Source of the DNA: Firmicutes bacterium UBA7709
GTDB lineage: Bacteria > Bacillota_A > Clostridia > Peptostreptococcales > Anaerovoracaceae
Assembly: GCA_002482405.1 (NCBI GenBank)
Contig: DLFX01000199.1
Span: 4,425-12,713 of the forward strand
Length of the DNA stretch: 8,289 nucleotides
Direction: 5' to 3'
Each line of letters opens with the position of its first letter. Position 1 is the first letter of the stretch. Position numbers and translations under genes: made by a program. The notes under the pieces were generated by a model. It did no database searches and had not been told where the DNA came from. It saw nothing but the letters and a program-made list of their open reading frames with translations. Below are positions 1 to 6,494 of the stretch, one piece after another.

Positions 1-1
1 G

Positions 2-220
2 TTGCCAGCAAGCCGATTACCCATTGATATCAAGGGGCTTACGCCGGAAATGAAAGCAGAGCTTGAATCAAGAATCCTGGAATTTGAAAAGGATTATGAA
101 CCGGCTACGTCCAAAGGCGGTGGGGGATATGTTCCCAAAATCCAAAAAAGGGATTATTTGATCGCAGGTATTGTCAACGGAATAATCGTAATTTACTTCA
201 TAATCGCTATGGCACTGTAG
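2..220 (+). CDS. Small single-pass membrane protein, possibly partial at its 5' end
   Basis: I do not recognise a named family. The visible 72 residues start at a TTG next to the window edge, so the true start may lie upstream and no ribosome site can be judged. Residues 1-33 are charged and look helical (IKGLTPEMKAELESRILEFE). Residues 36-50 are a flexible, glycine-rich and basic linker with GGGG at 39-42. Residues 52-72 form one hydrophobic helix ending at the C terminus, so the protein would be tail-anchored. The stop lies 16 nt before the permease start, and that gap holds the permease ribosome site, so the two are very probably co-transcribed. By analogy with other transporters that have a tiny hydrophobic partner it could be an accessory subunit of the NCS1 permease. 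That role is inference. The alternative is the C-terminal end of a larger protein. Confidence 0.7.
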   Translation: MPASRLPIDIKGLTPEMKAELESRILEFEKDYEPATSKGGGGYVPKIQKRDYLIAGIVNGIIVIYFIIAMAL

Positions 221-236
221 AGGAAGAGGTGAAAAA

Positions 237-1694
237 ATGGCAAGTTCAAACGCCAAGATTCAGAACGAAGTTTATTTCAGTCTTTTGCCCGTTAAAAAAA
301 GGGAGCGCACCTATGGGATGTGGGATCTTATGGCCGTTCAAATCTGTTTCGGCATAGCGGCCTGGTTCTTTTTGACGGGAGCCCAGACGGGCATGCTTTT
401 GCCGGCAAGAGAAGCCATCCCGACGATTTTGTTCGGAAACTGTATTCCTATCTGCCTGATTGCATTCATTGGAATCGCCTCGTCGCGTTACGGGGTAGAA
501 CAGCTGACGGTTTCTTCCGGCATTTTCGGTCAAAAAGGCTCTGTCCTGATGCTCATATTCTATATGGTGGCCTGTTATCCCGCACTGGCTGTCGCAACTC
601 TGATGTTTGGCCAGAGTGCGACGAAGTTTATCAAACAGTTAAACGGGCCGGCAGTTTTAAGCTCTGAAACATCGGGTGTCGTGATTTTAGCCGTGGCGGC
701 TTTAATTATCGGTGTCTATATCGCGTTTCTTGGGCCAAATGCTCTGAGATGGTTTACAAGATTGTCCGCGATTTTTATGATGCTGATCATTGCGGCGCTG
801 ATCGTTTATATCTTCAAATATTATGGAATTTCAAACATATGGAATGCGGAACCCGCGGAGCCCTATGTCTTTGAAGGAAATCCGGAGTTGGGTACGGCAT
901 GGAGCCGGGCGACAGCTTTGGAGGTAAATGTCGGGCTCGGATTGTCCTGGGGGTTCTTCTTCGGACAATGGACCAGGCTTGCCAGAACGGAAGGAAACGG
1001 CTATCACGGCTGCATGTGGGGATGGGGCGTGCTGGCGGCCGTAGCAGGCGTATTTGCCGCCTTTACCGCACTGGCCATCGGCGTTTATGATCCTACCCTC
1101 TGGATCGTTCAGGTGAGCAATGAGGTAGGGAACAACGTGCTTTCCATAATCGGGTTGCTGCTGATGGCAGTGGCAAATGTAACCTCTGTCGCAACGCTTG
1201 TATATCCTGAAGCGATCAGCATCCGGGCCAGGTTTCCCAAGATTGGATGGGTTGCGGCGTTGGCTCTTGGCTCAATCCCGACGCTGTTCCTGCTGTTCCC
1301 GTCGGTTTATTACATGATCAGCAAGGTGTACGCGATCATCGGGCTATTGACCGGCATCTATTCCGCTATCGTCGTTTCGGATTTCCTGTTCATCAGCAAG
1401 GGAAAGTTCAGAATCAGGGAATTCTTCAGCACGAAAAACGGATATCAGTATGCGAATGGCTGGAATCCGGCGGCCCTGATCGCAATTGCGGCAGGATTTA
1501 TTACATACCTCTCCATTCTGAATCCGCTGACATGGACCAGCGCAACGGGGTTGTTCCCTTACATCAGCGCAGGTCTGCCAACGTTTTTTATCACTGCAAT
1601 CGTATACACGGTTCTGATGAAAGCCTGGATTGTCAAAAAGTATAAAATCCCGTTTGTCAACGACATGGAGATCGAAGGGGAGCAGAAGCTCTGA
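237..1694 (+). CDS. NCS1-family permease (cytosine/purine/hydantoin/allantoin transporter type)
   Basis: The 485-residue protein is a polytopic membrane protein with about twelve hydrophobic segments, the usual size and topology for the NCS1 (nucleobase:cation symporter-1, CodB/Mhp1/PucI) family. The N terminus carries the family-like lead-in: a polar stretch, LLPVKKRERTYGMWD at about residues 16-30, then a first helix with aromatic and glycine residues and FLTGAQTG at about 45-52. Known members import cytosine, uracil, hydantoins, allantoin, thiamine precursors or pyridoxine with H+ or Na+. The exact ligand cannot be read here. The ATG at 237 has AGAGGTG at 225-231 just upstream. It follows a small membrane protein by 16 nt and precedes a GRE activase, which suggests it supplies the GRE substrate. 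A less likely alternative is a housekeeping nucleobase transporter that happens to lie beside the GRE genes. Confidence 0.9.
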   Translation: MASSNAKIQNEVYFSLLPVKKRERTYGMWDLMAVQICFGIAAWFFLTGAQTGMLLPAREAIPTILFGNCIPICLIAFIGIASSRYGVEQLTVSSGIFGQKGSVLMLIFYMVACYPALAVATLMFGQSATKFIKQLNGPAVLSSETSGVVILAVAALIIGVYIAFLGPNALRWFTRLSAIFMMLIIAALIVYIFKYYGISNIWNAEPAEPYVFEGNPELGTAWSRATALEVNVGLGLSWGFFFGQWTRLARTEGNGYHGCMWGWGVLAAVAGVFAAFTALAIGVYDPTLWIVQVSNEVGNNVLSIIGLLLMAVANVTSVATLVYPEAISIRARFPKIGWVAALALGSIPTLFLLFPSVYYMISKVYAIIGLLTGIYSAIVVSDFLFISKGKFRIREFFSTKNGYQYANGWNPAALIAIAAGFITYLSILNPLTWTSATGLFPYISAGLPTFFITAIVYTVLMKAWIVKKYKIPFVNDMEIEGEQKL

Positions 1695-1708
1695 GAATAT
1701 AAATCACG

Positions 1709-1741
1709 CTGAGGCCTTAATTGCACATATTAAGGCCTCAG
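1709..1741 (+). terminator. Perfect 13-bp hairpin between permease and activase genes
   Basis: CTGAGGCCTTAAT (1709-1721) pairs perfectly with ATTAAGGCCTCAG (1729-1741) around the 7-nt loop TGCACAT. It lies 14 nt after the permease stop and ends a few bases before the activase ribosome site. Only TTAT follows the stem, not a proper U-run. It may therefore be a partial terminator or attenuator, an mRNA processing or stability stem that sets permease and activase levels apart, or a protein-binding dyad. The pairing is seen directly; the function is inferred. Confidence 0.5.
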
Positions 1742-1764
1742 TTATCCGAAGGGAATAAAAGCGC

Positions 1765-2685
1765 ATGGCGGAAAAGAAAAAGGATGAGTTGACGGGTGTG
1801 ATTTTCGACATCCAAAGGTATTCGCTGCATGACGGCGAAGGGATCAGAACCCTCGTATTTATGAAGGGCTGCCCGCTGAAATGCCTGTGGTGCAGCAATC
1901 CGGAATCACAGGACGTCAGAATTGAAATCGGCTCTGTTTCAAAGGAATGCGTCGGGTGTGGAAAGTGTTTCGAAGTCTGTCCACAGAAAGCGGTCCTGCT
2001 GCCGGATTATTCCATAGACAGGGGCAGGTGCAGCGATTGCATGGAGTGCGCGAAAGTATGCGCGGTGAAATCCAAGAGGATCATAGGGCGCGCCGTTACG
2101 GTTGACCAGCTGCTTGAAACGGTTGAAAAGGACCGCATATTCTTTAAAAATTCCATGGGCGGGGTTACGGTCGGCGGCGGCGAGCCTGCCTTTCAAAGCA
2201 AATTTGTGTCCGCGTTTTTAATAGCCTGCAAAGGGGTCAACCTGAATACCAGCGTTGAAACCTGCGGCTGCGCGCCCTGGGATATCTTCGCCGAAACGGT
2301 TCGATACGCGGATGTGATACACTTTGACGTCAAACATATGGATCCAGACAGGCACTTGGAGCTGACGGGGGCAAGGAATGAGATCATATTGGAAAATCTG
2401 AGAAAAATCAGCGAACTCCAGGAAGTCATCGTTCGAATTCCGGTGATTCCGGGCATGAATGACGACGATGAAAACCTGCGTCACACCATAAGCTTTGCTT
2501 CCGGGCTGAAGAGGGTGAGCCGGATCGAATTGCTGCCATTCCACACCTTGGGATATGGGAAATATGACCTGGTGGGAAAGGAAAACAGCCTGGGGGAAAT
2601 GAAACCCTATACAAAGGAGCAGAAAGCCCAATTGGCTGAACGTGTCGGAAAAATGCCGGCAAATGTTGAAATCAGGCTTATGTAA
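1765..2685 (+). CDS. Glycyl radical enzyme activating enzyme (radical SAM, with two ferredoxin-type 4Fe-4S sites)
   Basis: The 306-residue protein is a GRE activase. It uses S-adenosylmethionine and a 4Fe-4S cluster to abstract hydrogen from the conserved glycine of its partner enzyme, here most likely Gly781 of the GRE downstream. The radical-SAM motif CPLKCLWC places cysteines at 36, 40 and 43 (CX3CX2C). It is preceded by SLHDGEGIRT (20-29), typical of the family, and followed by SNPES. A ferredoxin-like insert gives Cys62-65-68-72 and Cys89-92-95-99, two further 4Fe-4S sites as in the activases of dehydratase- and lyase-type GREs and unlike the short PflA. VGGGEP at 136-141 is the SAM-binding strand motif. 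The ATG at 1765 follows a modest GAAGGG site at 1748-1753. Length and motifs are complete, with no frameshift. It lies 70 nt after the permease and is separated from the GRE by the regulator gene. Confidence 0.96.
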   Translation: MAEKKKDELTGVIFDIQRYSLHDGEGIRTLVFMKGCPLKCLWCSNPESQDVRIEIGSVSKECVGCGKCFEVCPQKAVLLPDYSIDRGRCSDCMECAKVCAVKSKRIIGRAVTVDQLLETVEKDRIFFKNSMGGVTVGGGEPAFQSKFVSAFLIACKGVNLNTSVETCGCAPWDIFAETVRYADVIHFDVKHMDPDRHLELTGARNEIILENLRKISELQEVIVRIPVIPGMNDDDENLRHTISFASGLKRVSRIELLPFHTLGYGKYDLVGKENSLGEMKPYTKEQKAQLAERVGKMPANVEIRLM

Positions 2686-2694
2686 ATATTACAT

Positions 2695-2740
2695 TTGATG
2701 CAATTTGTTCGAAATCATGTATAATATCAGTATATTGATT
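2695..2740 (+). promoter_or_regulatory. Promoter of the luxR-type gene with overlapping imperfect dyad
   Basis: A consensus -10 hexamer TATAAT lies at 2720-2725. The best -35 candidate is TTGATG at 2695-2700, with a 19-bp spacer that is longer than ideal. The -10 sits inside an imperfect inverted repeat: AATCATGTATA (2713-2723) against TATATTGATT (2731-2740), spaced by 7 nt. A protein bound there would cover the -10, so autorepression by the downstream LuxR protein is a reasonable guess. The regulator start lies about 40 nt from the -10, with AGGAGG at 2752-2757. Confidence 0.5.
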
Positions 2741-2765
2741 ATGCGTGAAGCAGGAGGCTGCATGA

Positions 2766-3869
2766 ATGGATAGCAACAGTTTCATCAATCAGGATGAGTT
2801 ATATTACCTAAATCAGATGATTGCCGATTTATATGCAGAGGATAACAAGGAAAACGCTTTCAGAGGTTTTTTGGTGAATCTGAAAAAGCTGGTATTCTTT
2901 GAAAAGGGGGACGTCTACTTCTATCACCTCGGCAAAGAAAACTTCAAATTCAACACGTTTATTCATGTGGACTGGAATGAAAATGATTTAAACAGCTACC
3001 TGTACACATACGGATCCATGGATGACGTTCTGCCCCTGATTGCGACAAAACAGCCCATCATGTTTCGAAGCTCGGATGTATTCATCAAAGCCGAACGCGA
3101 AAAGACGCAATATTACAATGAACTGATCAACACCGCCGGAATGCAGCATTCCATCGAAGGCAACATATACGTGGGGGATGAGGGCTATGTAGGCGGGATT
3201 GGGATCCACCGGTCCGACGCCTATTCCGATTTCGATCAGAAGGAGCTTGAAGTTTTAAGATTTGTCCGGCCGCACCTCGCAAACATCGCCAAAGAATTTT
3301 GCGAAGCCCAGGATGAAAAGAGCGATTACTTCAGCGGGATTCCGCTTTTGAAAAACATACAGGACATTGGAATCTGCATTTTGGACTATGATCTGAACAT
3401 CGTCGAATCGAATTTTGAGCAGAATTCGTTTTTATCGGCACAGAATAAGGAGGAGCTGTTCAAGAGCCTGCTGATACTCTGTGAAAGCCTCAAAGATAAG
3501 CTGATCAGAGGTGAAAACAGCAAAAGCGGTGGGAACGAACGGGTGAAAAGCAAGGTGGGCGTCGGCGAAAATTCCTATTTCGTGGACATCACCTTTTCCG
3601 ACAGCGATAGAAAAGAGGCCGTGAAGTTTGTGGCTGTCATCTATGATTACGGCACGATCATATCGAACATGATGATGGAAATAAACGGCCAATATAATCT
3701 GACATCCCGTGAAAGCGAGATCCTGCAATATGTCATGAATGGTTACAGCAATCAGGAAATATCCCGCATGCTATACATTAGTATACCTACCGTGAAAAAG
3801 CATCTGACGAGTATATATAATAAAATGGGCATCACCGGAAAAAGCCAGATCTTAAATACAATACTGTAG
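2766..3869 (+). CDS. LuxR-type transcriptional regulator with GAF/PAS-like sensor region
   Basis: The 367-residue protein ends in a complete LuxR/FixJ-type helix-turn-helix at 312-367. It begins LTSRESEILQYV, has SNQEIS at 328-333, and its recognition helix lies around TVKKHL (342-347). The first ~180 residues resemble a GAF-like ligand or signal sensor by pattern (alternating strands, YVGGIGIHRSDAYSDFDQKE, then a linker helix). Residues ~190-298 look like a divergent PAS-like unit (IGICILDYDLNIVESN). Both domain calls are from pattern only, since the sequences are divergent. There is no aspartate receiver domain and no signal peptide, so it is a cytoplasmic one-component regulator. The ATG at 2766 is fixed by AGGAGG 8 nt upstream; the ATG at 2762 reaches a stop after three codons. 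It has its own promoter and lies between activase and GRE, so control of the GRE locus is its likely job. Confidence 0.92.
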   Translation: MDSNSFINQDELYYLNQMIADLYAEDNKENAFRGFLVNLKKLVFFEKGDVYFYHLGKENFKFNTFIHVDWNENDLNSYLYTYGSMDDVLPLIATKQPIMFRSSDVFIKAEREKTQYYNELINTAGMQHSIEGNIYVGDEGYVGGIGIHRSDAYSDFDQKELEVLRFVRPHLANIAKEFCEAQDEKSDYFSGIPLLKNIQDIGICILDYDLNIVESNFEQNSFLSAQNKEELFKSLLILCESLKDKLIRGENSKSGGNERVKSKVGVGENSYFVDITFSDSDRKEAVKFVAVIYDYGTIISNMMMEINGQYNLTSRESEILQYVMNGYSNQEISRMLYISIPTVKKHLTSIYNKMGITGKSQILNTIL

Positions 3870-3874
3870 AGATA

Positions 3875-3884
3875 GGTATACCTT
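3875..3884. repeat. 10-bp perfect palindrome AGGTATACCT downstream of luxR
   Basis: AGGTATACCT is self-complementary and lies 5 nt after the regulator stop, about 160 nt upstream of the GRE start. A related half-copy, AGTATACCTA, occurs at 3780-3789 inside the regulator's 3' end. It could be a protein-binding site in the GRE leader. It could also be chance, because short AT-rich palindromes are common. Confidence 0.25.
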
Positions 3885-3894
3885 TGAAGGGGGG

Positions 3895-3917
3895 CCGGCC
3901 ACTCCCGCCGGGGCCGG
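3895..3917 (+). other. GC-rich hairpin between luxR and GRE genes
   Basis: CCGGCC (3895-3900) can pair with GGCCGG (3912-3917) over an 11-nt loop. The stretch from 3889 to 3928 is strikingly G+C-rich against the AT-rich DNA around it. No T-run follows (ATAAAACAAAC comes next), so it is not a standard intrinsic terminator. It may still reduce read-through from luxR into the GRE, or it may be a remnant of an inserted repeat. Confidence 0.35.
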
Positions 3918-3967
3918 AACCGCCGACGGATAAAACAAACTATACTTTCAGTCAATATCTTTTCCCT

Positions 3968-3986
3968 GAAAATCAGAGTACAATAA
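3968..3986 (+). promoter_or_regulatory. Candidate promoter core for the GRE gene
   Basis: TACAAT at 3979-3984 is a good -10 candidate, preceded by GAAAATCA at 3968-3975. The luxR promoter has GAAATCA at 2711-2717 directly before its own TATAAT. At the usual 16-18 bp upstream there is only T-rich sequence without a recognisable -35. A weak -35 fits a promoter that needs an activator, plausibly the adjacent LuxR protein. The transcript would have a leader of roughly 55-60 nt before the GRE start. Confidence 0.35.
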
Positions 3987-4046
3987 TTTAAACTTAATAT
4001 CATTGACAGAGAGCAAGAAATACCTGCTCGGATTGGAGGGTTATAA

Positions 4047-6464
4047 ATGGAGGAGAAACTGTGCTGCGGCGGAGAGATCACACAGGATTCAAAATCGAGA
4101 TATCCGCGTATCAACCATCTGCTGGATCGATTCTTTGATATACGTCCTCAGTTATGCATCGAAAGAGCTGAGATCTACACGAAATCATTTAAAGAAACCG
4201 AGGGAGAACATGAAATAATCCGCCGGGCAAAGGCGTTTAAGAAAACATGCGAGGAGAAGAGCATCGTCATTTACGACGAAGAGCTGATCGTCGGGGGAGC
4301 CGCGACCGTTCCAAGGGCGGCGGTTTTTTGCCCGGAACATTCCGCCAGCTGGCTGAAGGACGAACTGGATGAACTGCCCACGAGAAAACAGGATCCATAC
4401 GATGTCAGCGAGGAGCAGAAGGAAACCCTCAGGGCGGAGATTTTTCCGTACTGGCTGGATAAGGATATCAGCAACCGCTGGCTGCATCAAATCCCGGAGG
4501 AAGTCAGGGAAATCGCGGTAAAGACCGGAATCATCGACATCGAGATCAAAACTCAAAGCGGTCCCGGTGAAATTTCCCCAGGGGTAAAAAAGGTTTTGAC
4601 AAAAGGTTTTAAGGGGATCAAGCAGGACGCGGCAGCGGAGCTTTCAAAGCTGGATCCGGTGGACCCGGAAAGCTATGCCAAAATCAATTTCTATAAAGCG
4701 GTGATCCTCTGTATGGACGGAATCATGGCTCTGGCGGGAAGGTATTCCGCCCTGGCCAAAGAGATGGCGGCGATGGAGGAAAACGCCCAGAGAAAAGACG
4801 AGCTGACGACGATATCGGAAAACCTGAGCTGGGCGCCGGCCAATCCCGCGAGAAATTTCTGGGAAGCGCTGCAGGCGATGTATATTCTTCAAATAGGCTG
4901 TTATCTTGAGGCAAACGGCCCTTCCTATTCTCCCGGCAGGGTGGATCAGCTGTTTTTCCCCTATTACCGCAAGGACGTTCAGGACGGCCGGTTGACCGAG
5001 GATCAGGCGCTGGAGCTGATAGAGTGCCTCTACCTGAAATTTGCGGAAAACACGTGGTTCCTGAGCACGAACGCATCGATGTATTTCGCCGGATATCAGC
5101 CTTATGAAAACGTCTGCGTCGGCGGGGTGACCAGAGACGGAAAGGATGCGACAAATGAATTGTCCTATCTGTTCCTGACTGCAAAGATGGAGGTAAGGCT
5201 TCACGCTCCCTCTCTGTCCGTAAGGGTGCACAATCAGTCTCCCGAAAGGTTTTTGTCCGCGGTGGCCGAACTCGCCCAGGTCGGCACAGGTTTTCCCGCG
5301 CTCCACAACGACGAGGTCACGATCAAAATGATGCTGATCAACGGTGCGAGCATTGAAGACGCGAGGGATTATTGCCTTGTGGGATGCGTCGAACCCTATA
5401 TTCCGGGCAAAATGTCGAAATGGACCGACGGCGGCCACTACAATTACGGATCTGCGGTTGAAATGGTGCTGACAAACGGACACAGCATCATGAATGGCAA
5501 TAGGCTGCTGGGAGTTCAGGCCGGAGATCCCTCCGAGATGGATTTTAACGAATTCAAGGAGGCGGTGAAGAAGCAGCTGGCGTTCTTTATCAAGAATATC
5601 GCAACGGCGTGCCATATCTGCGAAGGTTTGCACGAGCAGTTCACCCAGTATCCCTTTATGTCGGCTACCATTGACGGCTGCATTGAAAGCGGCAGGGATA
5701 TCACTTCAGGAGGAGCCGAATTGACGATAGGGCCGGCGTTTATCGGCACCGGCATCGCCGACCTGGCAAACTCCCTGTCGGTCATCAAGGAATTTGTATA
5801 CGATAAGAAAGCGATCAAGATGGAAGAGCTGGTTGAAGCCATCCGCAACAACTTCAGCGGATTTGAAAATATGAAGTCCATGATCGAATCCAACGGAAGG
5901 TTCTACGGCAACGACGATGACTTTGTGGACGACTTTGTAAGAGAGATGACGGATTACGCATACCGGCAGATCATTCAATACAAATCGTTCAGAGGGCCGA
6001 ACTATATCTCCGGATTGTATCCTGTGGCCTCCCACGTTCCGCACGGACTGGTGGTTTCCGCGCTGCCCTATGGCCGGCTGGAGGGAACGCCTCTCGCCGA
6101 CGGATGCTCGCCGAAGAGCGGCACAGATGTCAACGGACCCACTGCGGTGCTTAAATCCGTATCGAAGATCAATCACGAATCCCACGTCGCGGGAACGCTT
6201 TTGAATGTGAGATTGGACCCCGTCACGTCCAAGGGAAGCGAAGGAAACGCGAGGATCGTGTCCCTGATCAAATCCTTTATCGATTTGGATATCTACCATA
6301 TTCAATTCAATATTATTTCAAGCGACACCCTCAAGAGGGCGCAAAAAAATCCGAAGCAGTATAAATCATTAATCGTTCGCGTTGCGGGCTACAGCGCGTT
6401 CTTTGTAGAGCTGTGCGAAGAGATGCAGAATGATATCATCCAGAGAACGGTTCATACCGCATAG
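4047..6464 (+). CDS. Glycyl radical enzyme, dehydratase/lyase-type (GCVEP class), substrate unknown
   Basis: The 805-residue protein has the full GRE layout: a pyruvate-formate-lyase-like barrel and a C-terminal glycyl-radical domain. The radical loop RVAGYSAFF sits at 778-786, with Gly781 the radical site. The catalytic thiyl cysteine is Cys447 in GCVEP (446-450), and Glu449 is the acid/base position seen in eliminating and decarboxylating GREs. Other family blocks are VGG at 358-360, HNDEV at 420-424, DGCSP at 685-689 and NGPTA at 696-700. Length and GCVEP exclude pyruvate formate-lyase and class III ribonucleotide reductase. Residues after GCVEP (YIPGKMSKWTDGGHYNYG) and NGPSYSPGRVDQ at 290-301 do not let me assign it to the choline, glycerol, propanediol, hydroxyproline, isethionate or arylacetate enzymes. 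There is no N-terminal microcompartment-type extension, so it is probably cytosolic. The ATG at 4047 has GGAGGG 6 nt upstream. Confidence 0.96.
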   Translation: MEEKLCCGGEITQDSKSRYPRINHLLDRFFDIRPQLCIERAEIYTKSFKETEGEHEIIRRAKAFKKTCEEKSIVIYDEELIVGGAATVPRAAVFCPEHSASWLKDELDELPTRKQDPYDVSEEQKETLRAEIFPYWLDKDISNRWLHQIPEEVREIAVKTGIIDIEIKTQSGPGEISPGVKKVLTKGFKGIKQDAAAELSKLDPVDPESYAKINFYKAVILCMDGIMALAGRYSALAKEMAAMEENAQRKDELTTISENLSWAPANPARNFWEALQAMYILQIGCYLEANGPSYSPGRVDQLFFPYYRKDVQDGRLTEDQALELIECLYLKFAENTWFLSTNASMYFAGYQPYENVCVGGVTRDGKDATNELSYLFLTAKMEVRLHAPSLSVRVHNQSPERFLSAVAELAQVGTGFPALHNDEVTIKMMLINGASIEDARDYCLVGCVEPYIPGKMSKWTDGGHYNYGSAVEMVLTNGHSIMNGNRLLGVQAGDPSEMDFNEFKEAVKKQLAFFIKNIATACHICEGLHEQFTQYPFMSATIDGCIESGRDITSGGAELTIGPAFIGTGIADLANSLSVIKEFVYDKKAIKMEELVEAIRNNFSGFENMKSMIESNGRFYGNDDDFVDDFVREMTDYAYRQIIQYKSFRGPNYISGLYPVASHVPHGLVVSALPYGRLEGTPLADGCSPKSGTDVNGPTAVLKSVSKINHESHVAGTLLNVRLDPVTSKGSEGNARIVSLIKSFIDLDIYHIQFNIISSDTLKRAQKNPKQYKSLIVRVAGYSAFFVELCEEMQNDIIQRTVHTA

Positions 6465-6493
6465 CGGAAAAAGGCATATTTCCTTTTATCCGC
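6464..6493. terminator. Hairpin at convergent junction, likely bidirectional terminator
   Basis: GCGGAAAAAGG (6464-6474) pairs with CCTTTTATCCGC (6482-6493) with one bulged A at 6488 and loop CATATTT. It fills the 30-nt gap between the GRE stop and the stop of the minus-strand YwaF-like gene. The 3' arm supplies T residues for the + strand reading, and the A-rich 5' arm does so for the minus strand. Pairing is seen; use as a shared terminator is inferred from position. Confidence 0.55.
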
Positions 6494-6494
6494 C

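Noticed and set aside
3889..3930. Intrinsic terminator of luxR
   Set aside because: A GC-rich stem is possible, but no T-run follows. It is kept only as an unexplained hairpin.
4003..4008. Exact TTGACA as a -35 for the GRE gene
   Set aside because: No -10-like hexamer lies 16-18 bp downstream, where the sequence is GC-rich and runs into the ribosome site.
4003..4218. TTG-started 71-residue frame overlapping the GRE start
   Set aside because: It has a weak start and no family likeness, and most of it overlaps the GRE in another frame. The GGAGGG site at 4035-4040 serves the GRE ATG.
4644..5633. Long minus-strand open frame (329 codons) opposite the GRE
   Set aside because: It lies wholly antisense to a gene with unmistakable GRE motifs, its translation resembles no family I know, and no ribosome site is evident. 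It is a codon-bias shadow.
4047..6464. Naming the GRE as choline TMA-lyase, hydroxyproline dehydratase or isethionate lyase
   Set aside because: The GCVEP and glycyl loops are shared by all of these. The remembered subgroup segments do not match, and the expected neighbour genes are absent, so a specific name would be invented.
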